From: an uncultured Actinomycetes bacterium
GTDB lineage: Bacteria; Actinomycetota; Actinomycetes; Nanopelagicales; Nanopelagicaceae
Assembly (NCBI GenBank): GCA_903921405.1
Contig: CAIXPV010000038.1
Location: 1 to 28,202 of the forward strand
Reading direction: 5' to 3'
Length of the DNA: 28,202 bases
In this document: positions 7,434-14,537 of the stretch, one piece after another
How positions within the stretch are numbered: position 1 is the first letter of the stretch
Layout: each line of letters begins with the position of its first letter
Program-made: the position numbers and the translations under genes
The notes under the pieces: generated by a model
Told to the model about the DNA's origin: nothing
The model's input: the letters and a program-made list of their open reading frames with translations, nothing else
Database searches by the model: none

Positions 7434-8024
7434 TTATTCGGCAGCCGCTTCTTCAGTTGGTGTTTCTTCAGCTGGTGTTTCAACCACTGCTTCGGTTGTC
7501 ACAACTTCTTCAGTCACAACTTCGGTAGCCGCTTCTAGTGCTGGAACCTCGGACACAGCATCAACTGTTGCTGGTTCGGACACTGCTTCCGACACTGCTT
7601 CGGACACAACTGGGTTGGCCTTAGTAGCTAACTTATCTTGAGCCTTCTTCTTAAGAGTTGTTGCACCCTCTTTTGGCTCATCCATTGCATGCTTAACCGC
7701 TGCTTCGTAAGCAACAATCTTTCCTACACGAGGAGCTGCAACGCGAAGAGTTCCTTCAGTTCCAGGAAGTCCCTTGTGCTTCTGCCAATCTCCAGTGACC
7801 TTCAATAACGCCTCTACAGCTGATGATGCTTGAGCACCGACTCCGAGCCAGTACAGAGCACGCTCTGAGTTGATCTCGATAAGTGATGGCTCTTGTCCTG
7901 GGACATAGCGACCAATCTCTTCGATTGAAAGACCGTTACGCGCCTTACGTGAGTCGGTAACAACTACACGGTAAAAAGGTGTACGGATTTTGCCCATGCG
8001 CATTAAGCGAATTTTTGTAGCCAA
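7434..8024 (-). CDS. rpsP: 30S ribosomal protein S16 with long acidic C-terminal tail
   Basis: The S16 fold occupies about the first 80-90 residues, beginning ATKIRLMRMGKIRTPFYRVVVTDSRKARNG. The longest open frame begins at an ATG at 8063, but the family N-terminus corresponds to the TTG at 8024. An AGGAG lies at 8034-8038, 9 nt before that TTG, so I place the start there (196 aa). After the core and a lysine-rich linker comes a tail of about 65 residues rich in Ala, Val, Glu and Thr, with the repeat VSEA-VSEA-VSEP. Most bacterial S16 proteins are 80-90 residues; actinobacterial ones often carry a tail, but this is long. S16 binds 16S rRNA early in 30S assembly. First gene of the khpA-rimM-trmD cluster. 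Confidence 0.93.
   Translation of the reverse strand: MATKIRLMRMGKIRTPFYRVVVTDSRKARNGLSIEEIGRYVPGQEPSLIEINSERALYWLGVGAQASSAVEALLKVTGDWQKHKGLPGTEGTLRVAAPRVGKIVAYEAAVKHAMDEPKEGATTLKKKAQDKLATKANPVVSEAVSEAVSEPATVDAVSEVPALEAATEVVTEEVVTTEAVVETPAEETPTEEAAAE
7572..7607 (-). repeat. Three 12-nt tandem repeats in the rpsP tail
   Basis: Three near-identical 12-nt units occupy 7572-7583, 7584-7595 and 7596-7607. Read on the minus strand they encode VSEA, VSEA and VSEP, differing by single bases. A fourth diverged unit (VSEVP) follows at about 7543-7557. In-frame unit duplication would explain growth of the S16 tail. Confidence 0.75.
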
Positions 8025-8033
8025 GAAATGTGT

Positions 8034-8038
8034 CTCCT
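8034..8038 (-). promoter_or_regulatory. Shine-Dalgarno that fixes the rpsP start
   Basis: AGGAG on the minus strand lies 9 nt before the TTG at 8024 that gives the conserved S16 N-terminus. It is downstream of the ATG at 8063, so it cannot serve that ATG, which supports rejecting the longer frame. Confidence 0.7.
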
Positions 8039-8181
8039 GTATATGTGTGTCATATCTACTCACTGCAGCGGGGTGCGCGGTGAATACGATTCAACTATCG
8101 ATTGTGGATGTTGCTGGGGGTAGAGGGCCCCTTCAACAGGTTGCTTATTCTGCCACCCCAAGGGGTTTTACGCGAAATCGC

Positions 8182-9615
8182 CTACTGGGCCTCTTCAATG
8201 GCCCTTTTGGCGGGATTACCCGACTTGGACTTCTTCTTCTGCGCAACGCCCTTTGTGGCAGGGGCAGACATGGCAGGCATTCCTGGTGGCATACCGGCCG
8301 GCATACCCCCATTTCGGACCTGCTTCATCATCTTCTGTGCCGCTGAGAATCGATCAACGAGATTATTGACATCAGAGACTGCACGTCCAGAGCCCAGTGC
8401 AATTCGCGCTCGCCTGGAGCCATTGAGAACTTTAGGATCACGCCGCTCAGTCGGTGTCATCGATTGAACAATCGCCGTGGTGCGAACTATCTCGCCTTCA
8501 TCAAAGTTATCGATCGCTTTCTTCATGGCACCTGACCCGGGCAACATCGATAAGAGTTTGGACATCGAACCCATCTTCGACATCGCCTGAAGTTGCTCAA
8601 GAAAATCCTCAAGAGTGAAATCCTCACCACTTGCAAACTTTGCCTCTAACTTTGCCGAGGTATCACCATCAAAGGCCTTTTTCGCTTGCTCTGCCAATGT
8701 TGCAACATCGCCAAGTCCTAAAATTCTAGATGCCATTCGATCTGGATAGAAAATATCAAAGTCGCCAAGTTTTTCACCCATTGAGGCAAACATGATTGGT
8801 CGCTTTGTCAGTGATGCTATTGAAAGCGCAGCACCGCCTCGCGCATCGCCATCGAGTTTAGTTAAGACAACGCCATCGAATCCAACGCCATCTAGAAATG
8901 CCGCAGCCGTGCGCACTGCATCTTGACCCATCATGGCATCGACCACAAAGAGAATTTCATCAGGTGTTACGGCATCCCTTATGCGAATGGCTTCTTTCAT
9001 TAAATCTTCATCGACGCCAAGGCGACCTGCAGTATCTACGATGACCATGTTGTATTGCTTAGCGCGAGCGAATTCGATGCCGGCCTGTGCGACTTTGACT
9101 GGATCACCAACGCCATTTCCACCTTCAGGTGCAAAGACCGGAACGCCAATACTGTCTCCAACAACTTGTAGCTGTGTAACTGCGTTGGGGCGTTGTAAAT
9201 CAGATGCAACCAATAAAGGTGTGTTGCCTTGGTCGGCATAAAACTTAGCTAACTTTCCAGCCAGCGTTGTCTTACCCGCTCCTTGCAAGCCTGCCAACAT
9301 AATGACCGTTGGCGCCTTCTTAGCAAAACGAACTCGGCGCTCTGAGCCGCCTAAAATTTCGATCAGCTGTGCGTTAACGATTTCAAAGATCACTTGACCT
9401 TGGTTTGTACCTGATTGCAATGTAGGCAGCGCGGCAAGTGATTTTTCACTGATACTGGCGACAAAGCTATCGACCACACTTACAGCAACATCTGATTCAA
9501 GAAGAGCTTGGCGGATTTCGGCGCAGGTTGTTTCAATATCTGAGTTAGATATCCGCCCACGAGAGCGCAAAGCACCAAAGGCTGATGTGAAGCGCGAGGA
9601 TAGGGATTCAAACAT
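8182..9615 (-). CDS. ffh: Signal recognition particle GTPase Ffh
   Basis: A 477-residue SRP54-type protein. The N domain occupies about 1-85. The G domain holds the P-loop GLQGAGKTT at 109-117, DTAGRLG and TKLDGDARGG. The methionine-rich M domain starts near 305 and includes the RNA-binding segment around GSGRAVSDVNNLVDRF. With 4.5S RNA it binds hydrophobic signal sequences on the ribosome and docks with FtsY. The tail has a GMP-repeat stretch (NGGMPAGMPPGMP) followed by a lysine-rich patch, common in actinobacterial Ffh. It starts 12 nt after glnD. A TAGTCT overlapping the glnD stop lies 9 nt before the ATG, too far for a confident leaderless call. Confidence 0.96.
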   Translation of the reverse strand: MFESLSSRFTSAFGALRSRGRISNSDIETTCAEIRQALLESDVAVSVVDSFVASISEKSLAALPTLQSGTNQGQVIFEIVNAQLIEILGGSERRVRFAKKAPTVIMLAGLQGAGKTTLAGKLAKFYADQGNTPLLVASDLQRPNAVTQLQVVGDSIGVPVFAPEGGNGVGDPVKVAQAGIEFARAKQYNMVIVDTAGRLGVDEDLMKEAIRIRDAVTPDEILFVVDAMMGQDAVRTAAAFLDGVGFDGVVLTKLDGDARGGAALSIASLTKRPIMFASMGEKLGDFDIFYPDRMASRILGLGDVATLAEQAKKAFDGDTSAKLEAKFASGEDFTLEDFLEQLQAMSKMGSMSKLLSMLPGSGAMKKAIDNFDEGEIVRTTAIVQSMTPTERRDPKVLNGSRRARIALGSGRAVSDVNNLVDRFSAAQKMMKQVRNGGMPAGMPPGMPAMSAPATKGVAQKKKSKSGNPAKRAIEEAQ

Positions 9616-9627
9616 AGTGGCCTAAGA

Positions 9628-11898
9628 CTACGCCAGAGCAGCTCGAAGGCGCGACGTGACTTCGCTGGCTCGTTCATCGCTCAACGGTCCGCCATTGAGT
9701 TCAGTTACATACAAGGTATCAATAGCCTCGGCACCTAACGTGGTAACAATTGCCGAACGGATATCGACCTTTGATTGCGTAATAGCGGCGCCGATTCTAA
9801 AGAGTAGGCCAGGTCGATCGTGGCTTCTTACTTCAATAACGCTCGCATCGGTTGCTGCATCATTGAAATAGACAACATCTGGTGCTGGTACGGGAATAGT
9901 AGGAATCGTGGCATAGATTTTTGCACGTGCAAGTAACTGCTCTTCTACGCGATGCGAATCTTTGAAAGCTTTTTCAATCTCACTACGAAGATCCTCTGAA
10001 GTCACAGTAGGCGCGTGTGGCTGAGGGCTCACTATCCAACTCATAACGGCAGATTTTCCATGAGTCTTAGTTCTAGCGGATTTAACATCTAACCTAGAGA
10101 TATTAAGAACCCCGGCTATCAATGAGAGTAAACCTGGCATATCGGGTGAAACGATTTCAATTGAATAGCCGCTGGGGTGATCACTGAGCTCAATAGTTAA
10201 CTGTGCACTCTGCGCCAAATCCAACTGGGCCTGATTTAGAAATGGCTGCTCTGCAATTTGTGATCCAGTCATCGCCTTTCTAGCTCGTGAGACTAGATCT
10301 GAAACCAGAGCCGCCTTCCAATCACTCCAACCAGCACTTCCCGTTGCTTCTCCATCTGCAACGCTGAGTGCATGCAGAAGTTCAAGGGTATTTAAATCCG
10401 GTATCACCGCAGTAATTGAGGCGATAGTTGCTGGATCATCTAAGTCACGCCGAGTAGCGGTCGCCGATAACAATAAATGATGGCGAATCAGAATCTGCAA
10501 AGTTTCAATATCGCTGTCAAAAAATCCGATTCGCTCGGCGATTGGCACAATTAATCGCTCTCCGCGCTCCGAGTGATCCTCTGCGTGACCTTTCCCAATA
10601 TCGTGGAAAAGCGAGGCAAATAACAGCAAATCTGGTCGATGCACTTTTCGTGTTAAAGCTGCTGCATGAACTGCGGTCTCAACCATGTGCCTATCTACGG
10701 TGTGTCGATGAAGCGCGTTGCGTTGGGCAAGTGAGCGAACACTCCTCCATTCTGGTATCCAACTAAAGATAATCTCTTCCTGGTCTAAGGTTTCAAAAAT
10801 CGGAACCATAGACTCACCCGCACCGATGAGAGAGATCAATAACTCGCGCGCCTCCCGCGGCCAAGGAGTTGGCAATAGTGACTGGCCAAGGGCAAGTGAT
10901 TCCTTTATGAGAACGCACGTTTCAAGTGACATAGGCACGCCAAGTTGAGCCGCCGTTGCCGCTGCGCGAAGTGAGATCACGGGATCATTACCTAATATGG
11001 CACCTTCATCAATGACGATCTCATTGTTGGCGATACTAATGTTTTTTGCAACTGACTGCGCTTTTGTGCGACGCAAGATTCGGCGAGAGCTATCTTTTTG
11101 TTCAACTAAATGCCACGTGTGCTCAAGTAAATAATCTACCGAGCGCGCAGCTTGTGCGACTTCACTCATCATGGCATCGGCATCACTGTAGTTAAGAAAC
11201 GTGGCAACTTTGTCTTGCTCTTGAAAAAGTAAGCGGTCCTTGTTTCGTCCACTTACAATATGTAAAGCCTCTCGCACATTATCTAGGGTTAGCTGTGCCT
11301 TGCTGATTCGATCTAGCGGAACGGCCACTGCGCCAGATATTGAAATTGCGTACAGCGCGTTGATATCGCGCAGTCCGCCTCGTGCCTCTTTTACATCGGG
11401 CTCCAAAAGGTAAGCAAGCTCTCCAGCGCGATTGTGTCTTTGCTCCATAGAGGTTTTTAGTTCGGCCAACCTCACACGCGATTTATCTCGCCACGCCTCC
11501 AGAGAATCTTTAGCAACGAGTTCTACTAGATCTGCATCACCAGCTATCAGGCGAATATCTAAGAGACCTAACGCTACTTTGAGATCACCACGTGCGGCAT
11601 CTTGTGTTTGTGCGCGAGTTCTGACGGAATAATCAACTTTATGCGTATCCCATAATGGATAGAGCAAAGCATTGACAAACTTGCCCAGTTTTTCTTCTGA
11701 GAACTGTCCCTGATGCAGAATTACAATATCTAAATCAGAGCCCGGTGATAATTCGCCCCGGCCATATCCACCCACTGCGGCTACGGCTACCCCTTTAGTA
11801 TCTGAAACAACTAAGTGCTCATACGTTGCCATAGAAAAAAGTGAGAGAAGAGTGCGATCACTTGCTTGCGATCGCGCTCTTCTCTCATCAATGCCCAT
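9628..11898 (-). CDS. glnD: PII nucleotidyltransferase/removing enzyme GlnD
   Basis: A 756-residue multidomain sensor. The N-terminal nucleotidyltransferase shows GGYGRGELSPGSDLD at about 42-56. The GlnD-specific helical region follows, then an HD hydrolase (LLFASLFHDIGKGHAEDH) in the middle. Two ACT domains lie at the C-terminus, each marked by a DMPGLL or DRPGLL motif. It modifies and de-modifies the PII protein according to glutamine level; in studied actinobacteria the modification is adenylylation rather than uridylylation. Its substrate GlnK is encoded 10 nt upstream. It is somewhat shorter than the 890-residue E. coli enzyme, but all domains are present. The ATG has no Shine-Dalgarno; TAAGAT, which begins with the glnB stop codon, lies 7 nt before it. 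Confidence 0.95.
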   Translation of the reverse strand: MGIDERRARSQASDRTLLSLFSMATYEHLVVSDTKGVAVAAVGGYGRGELSPGSDLDIVILHQGQFSEEKLGKFVNALLYPLWDTHKVDYSVRTRAQTQDAARGDLKVALGLLDIRLIAGDADLVELVAKDSLEAWRDKSRVRLAELKTSMEQRHNRAGELAYLLEPDVKEARGGLRDINALYAISISGAVAVPLDRISKAQLTLDNVREALHIVSGRNKDRLLFQEQDKVATFLNYSDADAMMSEVAQAARSVDYLLEHTWHLVEQKDSSRRILRRTKAQSVAKNISIANNEIVIDEGAILGNDPVISLRAAATAAQLGVPMSLETCVLIKESLALGQSLLPTPWPREARELLISLIGAGESMVPIFETLDQEEIIFSWIPEWRSVRSLAQRNALHRHTVDRHMVETAVHAAALTRKVHRPDLLLFASLFHDIGKGHAEDHSERGERLIVPIAERIGFFDSDIETLQILIRHHLLLSATATRRDLDDPATIASITAVIPDLNTLELLHALSVADGEATGSAGWSDWKAALVSDLVSRARKAMTGSQIAEQPFLNQAQLDLAQSAQLTIELSDHPSGYSIEIVSPDMPGLLSLIAGVLNISRLDVKSARTKTHGKSAVMSWIVSPQPHAPTVTSEDLRSEIEKAFKDSHRVEEQLLARAKIYATIPTIPVPAPDVVYFNDAATDASVIEVRSHDRPGLLFRIGAAITQSKVDIRSAIVTTLGAEAIDTLYVTELNGGPLSDERASEVTSRLRAALA

Positions 11899-11905
11899 GG
11901 GCTAT

Positions 11906-11911
11906 ATCTTA
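11906..11911 (-). promoter_or_regulatory. -10-like TAAGAT, possible internal leaderless promoter of glnD
   Basis: On the minus strand TAAGAT precedes the glnD ATG by 7 nt, and its first three bases are the TAA stop of glnB. No Shine-Dalgarno is present in the 10-nt gap. This could allow glnD to be expressed independently of nitrogen control over amt-glnB. Confidence 0.35.
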
Positions 11912-12247
11912 GATTGCATCCGGTCCGCGCTCTCCTGTGCGGACACGTACTACCTGATCAACTGGGGTTGTCCAAACTTTTCCATCTCCAATTGATCCTG
12001 TCGATGCAGCTTTGACGATTACGTCGACTACCGAATCTGCATCGGCATCATCGGCTAGAACCTCTAAGCGCACCTTTGGAACTAGATCTACTGTGTATTC
12101 AGCGCCACGGTAAACCTCAGTGTGTCCTTTTTGGCGACCAAAGCCACTGGCTTCAGAGACTGTCATGCCTGTCACGCCATGAGCTTGCAGAGCGTTCTTA
12201 ACATCATCTAACTTAAATGGTTTGAGAATTGCTGTAATTAGTTTCAT
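11909..12247 (-). CDS. glnB: PII signal-transduction protein GlnK/GlnB
   Basis: A 112-residue PII protein of standard length. It begins MKLITAILKPFKLDDVK and contains the T-loop GRQKGHTEVYRGAEYTVDLVPK, in which Y51 is the modification site, followed by the C-terminal PII signature region. The trimer senses ATP/ADP and 2-oxoglutarate and blocks the Amt channel when ammonium is plentiful; GlnD modifies Y51. Its start overlaps the amt stop by one base (TAATG), and GGAGG at 12257-12261 lies 9 nt before the ATG. Linkage to amt identifies it functionally as GlnK, although actinobacterial annotation usually uses glnB. Confidence 0.96.
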   Translation of the reverse strand: MKLITAILKPFKLDDVKNALQAHGVTGMTVSEASGFGRQKGHTEVYRGAEYTVDLVPKVRLEVLADDADADSVVDVIVKAASTGSIGDGKVWTTPVDQVVRVRTGERGPDAI

Positions 12248-13548
12248 TAGAAGGAACCTCCACGTGATGAGCTCGATAATTCATAGGCACTTTCAGCATG
12301 TTCATTTAAATCTATTCCTTCAACTTCTTTGTCCGCCTTGATTCTAAAACCTATCGTCTTTTCAATAGCAAATCCAAGAATCAATGTAACGATGAATGAA
12401 TACAACGCCACCATTCCAACACCGAGTGCCTGCTTTCCTAGCAATGCGGTTCCACCGCCATAGAAGAGGCCATCTAAACCAAGGCTATTAACGACGTGCG
12501 TACCAAATAGTCCAATAGCTAGTGAGCCCCAGATTCCACCAACAAGGTGAACGCCCACTACGTCGAGTGAGTCATCGAAGCCAAACTTGTACTTTAAACC
12601 AACTGCAAGTGCACAGAAGATACCGGCAAAGAAACCGATAACGACAGCTGCCCATGGAGCAACAAAGGCACATGCAGGGGTGATTGCAACTAAACCAGCG
12701 ACAGCACCAGATGCTGCGCCAAGGGATGTTGCATGACCGTTACGAATCTTTTCAACAAGTAACCAACCAACTAGAGCGCCAGCTGTTGCAACCTGTGTGT
12801 TCATAAATGCAAGTCCAGCCGTTCCATTTGCAGCTAACGCCGAACCGGCATTGAAACCGAACCATCCAAACCACAAGAGTCCTGAGCCAAGTAGAACAAG
12901 TGGCAACGAATGGGGGCGCATAGCTTCTCTGCGCCAGCCAACGCGCTTACCAAGGACTATCGCAAGGGCTAAACCAGCTGCTCCTGCATTGATGTGTACT
13001 GCGGTTCCGCCTGCAAAGTCTTCCAAACCTTTCCCTGCGAGAAATCCGGTTCCTGTAACGCTATCTCCAACTTTATTACCAAAGGCAAAAACCCAGTGCG
13101 CAACTGGGAAATAGACAATCGTTGTCCAGATTGCAACAAAGACTGCCCAAGAAATAAACTTAGTTCTATCGGCGATTGCACCTGAGATCAACGCGGGTGT
13201 AATAATCGCAAACATCAATTGAAATGCAGCAAAAACTAATACTGGAATTGGATAAATACCACCGTTATTCGTTAAGTCATTTACCATGCCGCCGAGTCCT
13301 GAGAATGAAATATTTCCATACCAAGGCGAGTCGGCTTTATAACCAAAGGCGAGTTCGAATCCGTAGATAACCCACAAGATACTTACGATTCCGATTGTCA
13401 CAAAAGACATCATCATCATATTGAGAACACTTTTAGTGCGAACCATTCCGCCATAAAAGAAAGCTAAACCAGGTGTCATAAGAAGTACTAACGCAGTACT
13501 AGCCAACATCCATGCGGTATCGCCAGAGTTAAGAACTACATCTGTCAT
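12247..13548 (-). CDS. amt: Ammonium transporter Amt
   Basis: A 433-residue membrane protein with 11 predicted hydrophobic segments. The twin pore histidines are H185 (GTAVHINAG) and H334 (VVGVHLVGGIWG), and the ammonium-binding aspartate is D177. The early segment MTPGLAFFYGGMVRTKSVL is diagnostic for the Amt/MEP/Rh family. It forms a trimeric ammonium channel in the inner membrane, gated by the GlnK encoded directly behind it with a 1-nt overlap. A 138-nt leader separates it from ftsY and holds a GTnAC-type box and an ACACGTGT palindrome, consistent with nitrogen-responsive transcription. No strong Shine-Dalgarno precedes the ATG. Confidence 0.96.
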   Translation of the reverse strand: MTDVVLNSGDTAWMLASTALVLLMTPGLAFFYGGMVRTKSVLNMMMMSFVTIGIVSILWVIYGFELAFGYKADSPWYGNISFSGLGGMVNDLTNNGGIYPIPVLVFAAFQLMFAIITPALISGAIADRTKFISWAVFVAIWTTIVYFPVAHWVFAFGNKVGDSVTGTGFLAGKGLEDFAGGTAVHINAGAAGLALAIVLGKRVGWRREAMRPHSLPLVLLGSGLLWFGWFGFNAGSALAANGTAGLAFMNTQVATAGALVGWLLVEKIRNGHATSLGAASGAVAGLVAITPACAFVAPWAAVVIGFFAGIFCALAVGLKYKFGFDDSLDVVGVHLVGGIWGSLAIGLFGTHVVNSLGLDGLFYGGGTALLGKQALGVGMVALYSFIVTLILGFAIEKTIGFRIKADKEVEGIDLNEHAESAYELSSSSRGGSF

Positions 13549-13575
13549 AAGAGAATCTGCTTTCAGTGAAGAATT

Positions 13576-13583
13576 ACACGTGT
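13576..13583. promoter_or_regulatory. ACACGTGT palindrome in the amt leader
   Basis: A perfect 8-nt palindrome lies 27 nt upstream of the amt ATG, between the GlnR-type box and the start. It may be a regulator site or part of the promoter. No regulator can be assigned from the sequence alone. Confidence 0.25.
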
Positions 13584-13674
13584 TCTCGCCTTTGAGATGT
13601 GGGCAAAGATGCCGTGGGTGAGTTACAAGAAGGGTTCTCTAGGGTTTCAAATTCATAACAAAAACCCCTTGCGT

Positions 13675-13690
13675 GTTACATCTACGTTAC
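13675..13690 (-). promoter_or_regulatory. Putative GlnR box upstream of amt
   Basis: On the amt coding strand the sequence reads GTAAC, six bases, GTAAC. This fits the two half-sites (GTnAC and GnAAC with 6-nt spacing) described for the actinobacterial nitrogen regulator GlnR. It lies about 127 nt before the amt start and overlaps the ftsY stop by four bases. A further isolated GTAAC lies at 13622-13626. Whether this organism encodes GlnR cannot be seen here. Confidence 0.5.
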
Positions 13691-14526
13691 GAAAGCAGCC
13701 CCGCTATATAGCTCGCAGGTTCAAAACGAGCAAAATCAGTGTGGGACTCCCCTGTACCAACCCATTTGATGGGGATATCGAGCTCTTTCTCGATGGCTAG
13801 GGCTACCCCACCCTTGGCGCTGCCATCTAACTTAGTAACGATAATTCCTGTGACGGTAACGCTTTCTGTAAATAGTGTGGCCTGGGATAAACCATTTTGT
13901 CCGGTAGTTGCATCAATGACCAAGAGAACTTCATTCACTGGCGAAGTCTTCTCTACTACCCGCTTAACTTTTTCAAGCTCAGCCATCAGATCGTTCTTAT
14001 TGTGCAGACGTCCGGCCGTATCAATGAGCAGATAATCAACGCCTAAACGTTTAGCCTCTTGCGTGGCATCAAATGCAACTGATGCAGGATCGCTATTGGC
14101 TTTACCGCACACCACGGGGATTCCAATTCGATCCCCCCACGTCTGCAGCTGATCGACGGCGGCAGCTCTAAAAGTATCTCCTGCCGCAATAAGCACTGTT
14201 GACCCGGCACTCTTTATTGTCGAGGCTAACTTTGCAACCGATGTAGTTTTTCCAGTTCCATTGACACCCACCACCATGACAACAGTTAATCCATTGGGAT
14301 TGACAAGTGAATCTCGTGAACGAGAACTCAGCTGTTCGGTCAATATTTGAGAGAGTGCCGATTCGGCATCCTCGCTCTTAACTTTCTTGGCTTGCTCAAT
14401 CAATGTACGAGTTAAGGTTGGCCCAAGATCAGATGCAAGAAGTTCTTGCTCCAACTCTTGCCAATCAGCTGGTGAAAAACTGTTAGTTCCTTTTATTTTC
14501 GCGATGAACTTACTAAACAGCCCCAT
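13687..14526 (-). CDS. ftsY: Signal recognition particle receptor FtsY (NG domains only)
   Basis: A 279-residue SRP-receptor GTPase. A short N domain (about 1-75) is followed by the G domain: P-loop VNGTGKTT, DTFRAAA, DTAGR, TKLDGSAKGG, closing GTGE and the C-terminal FEPASYIAGLLS. It docks with Ffh at the membrane and delivers ribosomes to SecYEG. The acidic A domain that extends many FtsY proteins by 100-200 residues is missing; the protein begins directly with the amphipathic stretch MGLFSKFIAKIKG, which may serve as the membrane contact. It starts 11 nt after smc, as in other actinobacteria. No good Shine-Dalgarno is visible. Confidence 0.95.
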   Translation of the reverse strand: MGLFSKFIAKIKGTNSFSPADWQELEQELLASDLGPTLTRTLIEQAKKVKSEDAESALSQILTEQLSSRSRDSLVNPNGLTVVMVVGVNGTGKTTSVAKLASTIKSAGSTVLIAAGDTFRAAAVDQLQTWGDRIGIPVVCGKANSDPASVAFDATQEAKRLGVDYLLIDTAGRLHNKNDLMAELEKVKRVVEKTSPVNEVLLVIDATTGQNGLSQATLFTESVTVTGIIVTKLDGSAKGGVALAIEKELDIPIKWVGTGESHTDFARFEPASYIAGLLS

Positions 14527-14537
14527 GATGCAACCGG

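Noticed and set aside
8025..8181. Possible extra N-terminal part of S16, terminator or leader in the ffh-rpsP gap
   Set aside because: The ATG at 8063 adds residues foreign to S16 and has no Shine-Dalgarno. The CCCCTTGGGG-type repeats near 8154-8165 have too short a loop and no T-tract. I found no -35/-10 pair with acceptable spacing, so I annotate nothing in this 157-nt stretch beyond the rpsP Shine-Dalgarno.
9616..9627. TAGTCT upstream of ffh as another leaderless -10
   Set aside because: The spacing to the ATG is 9 nt, outside the 6-7 nt shared by the other six sites.
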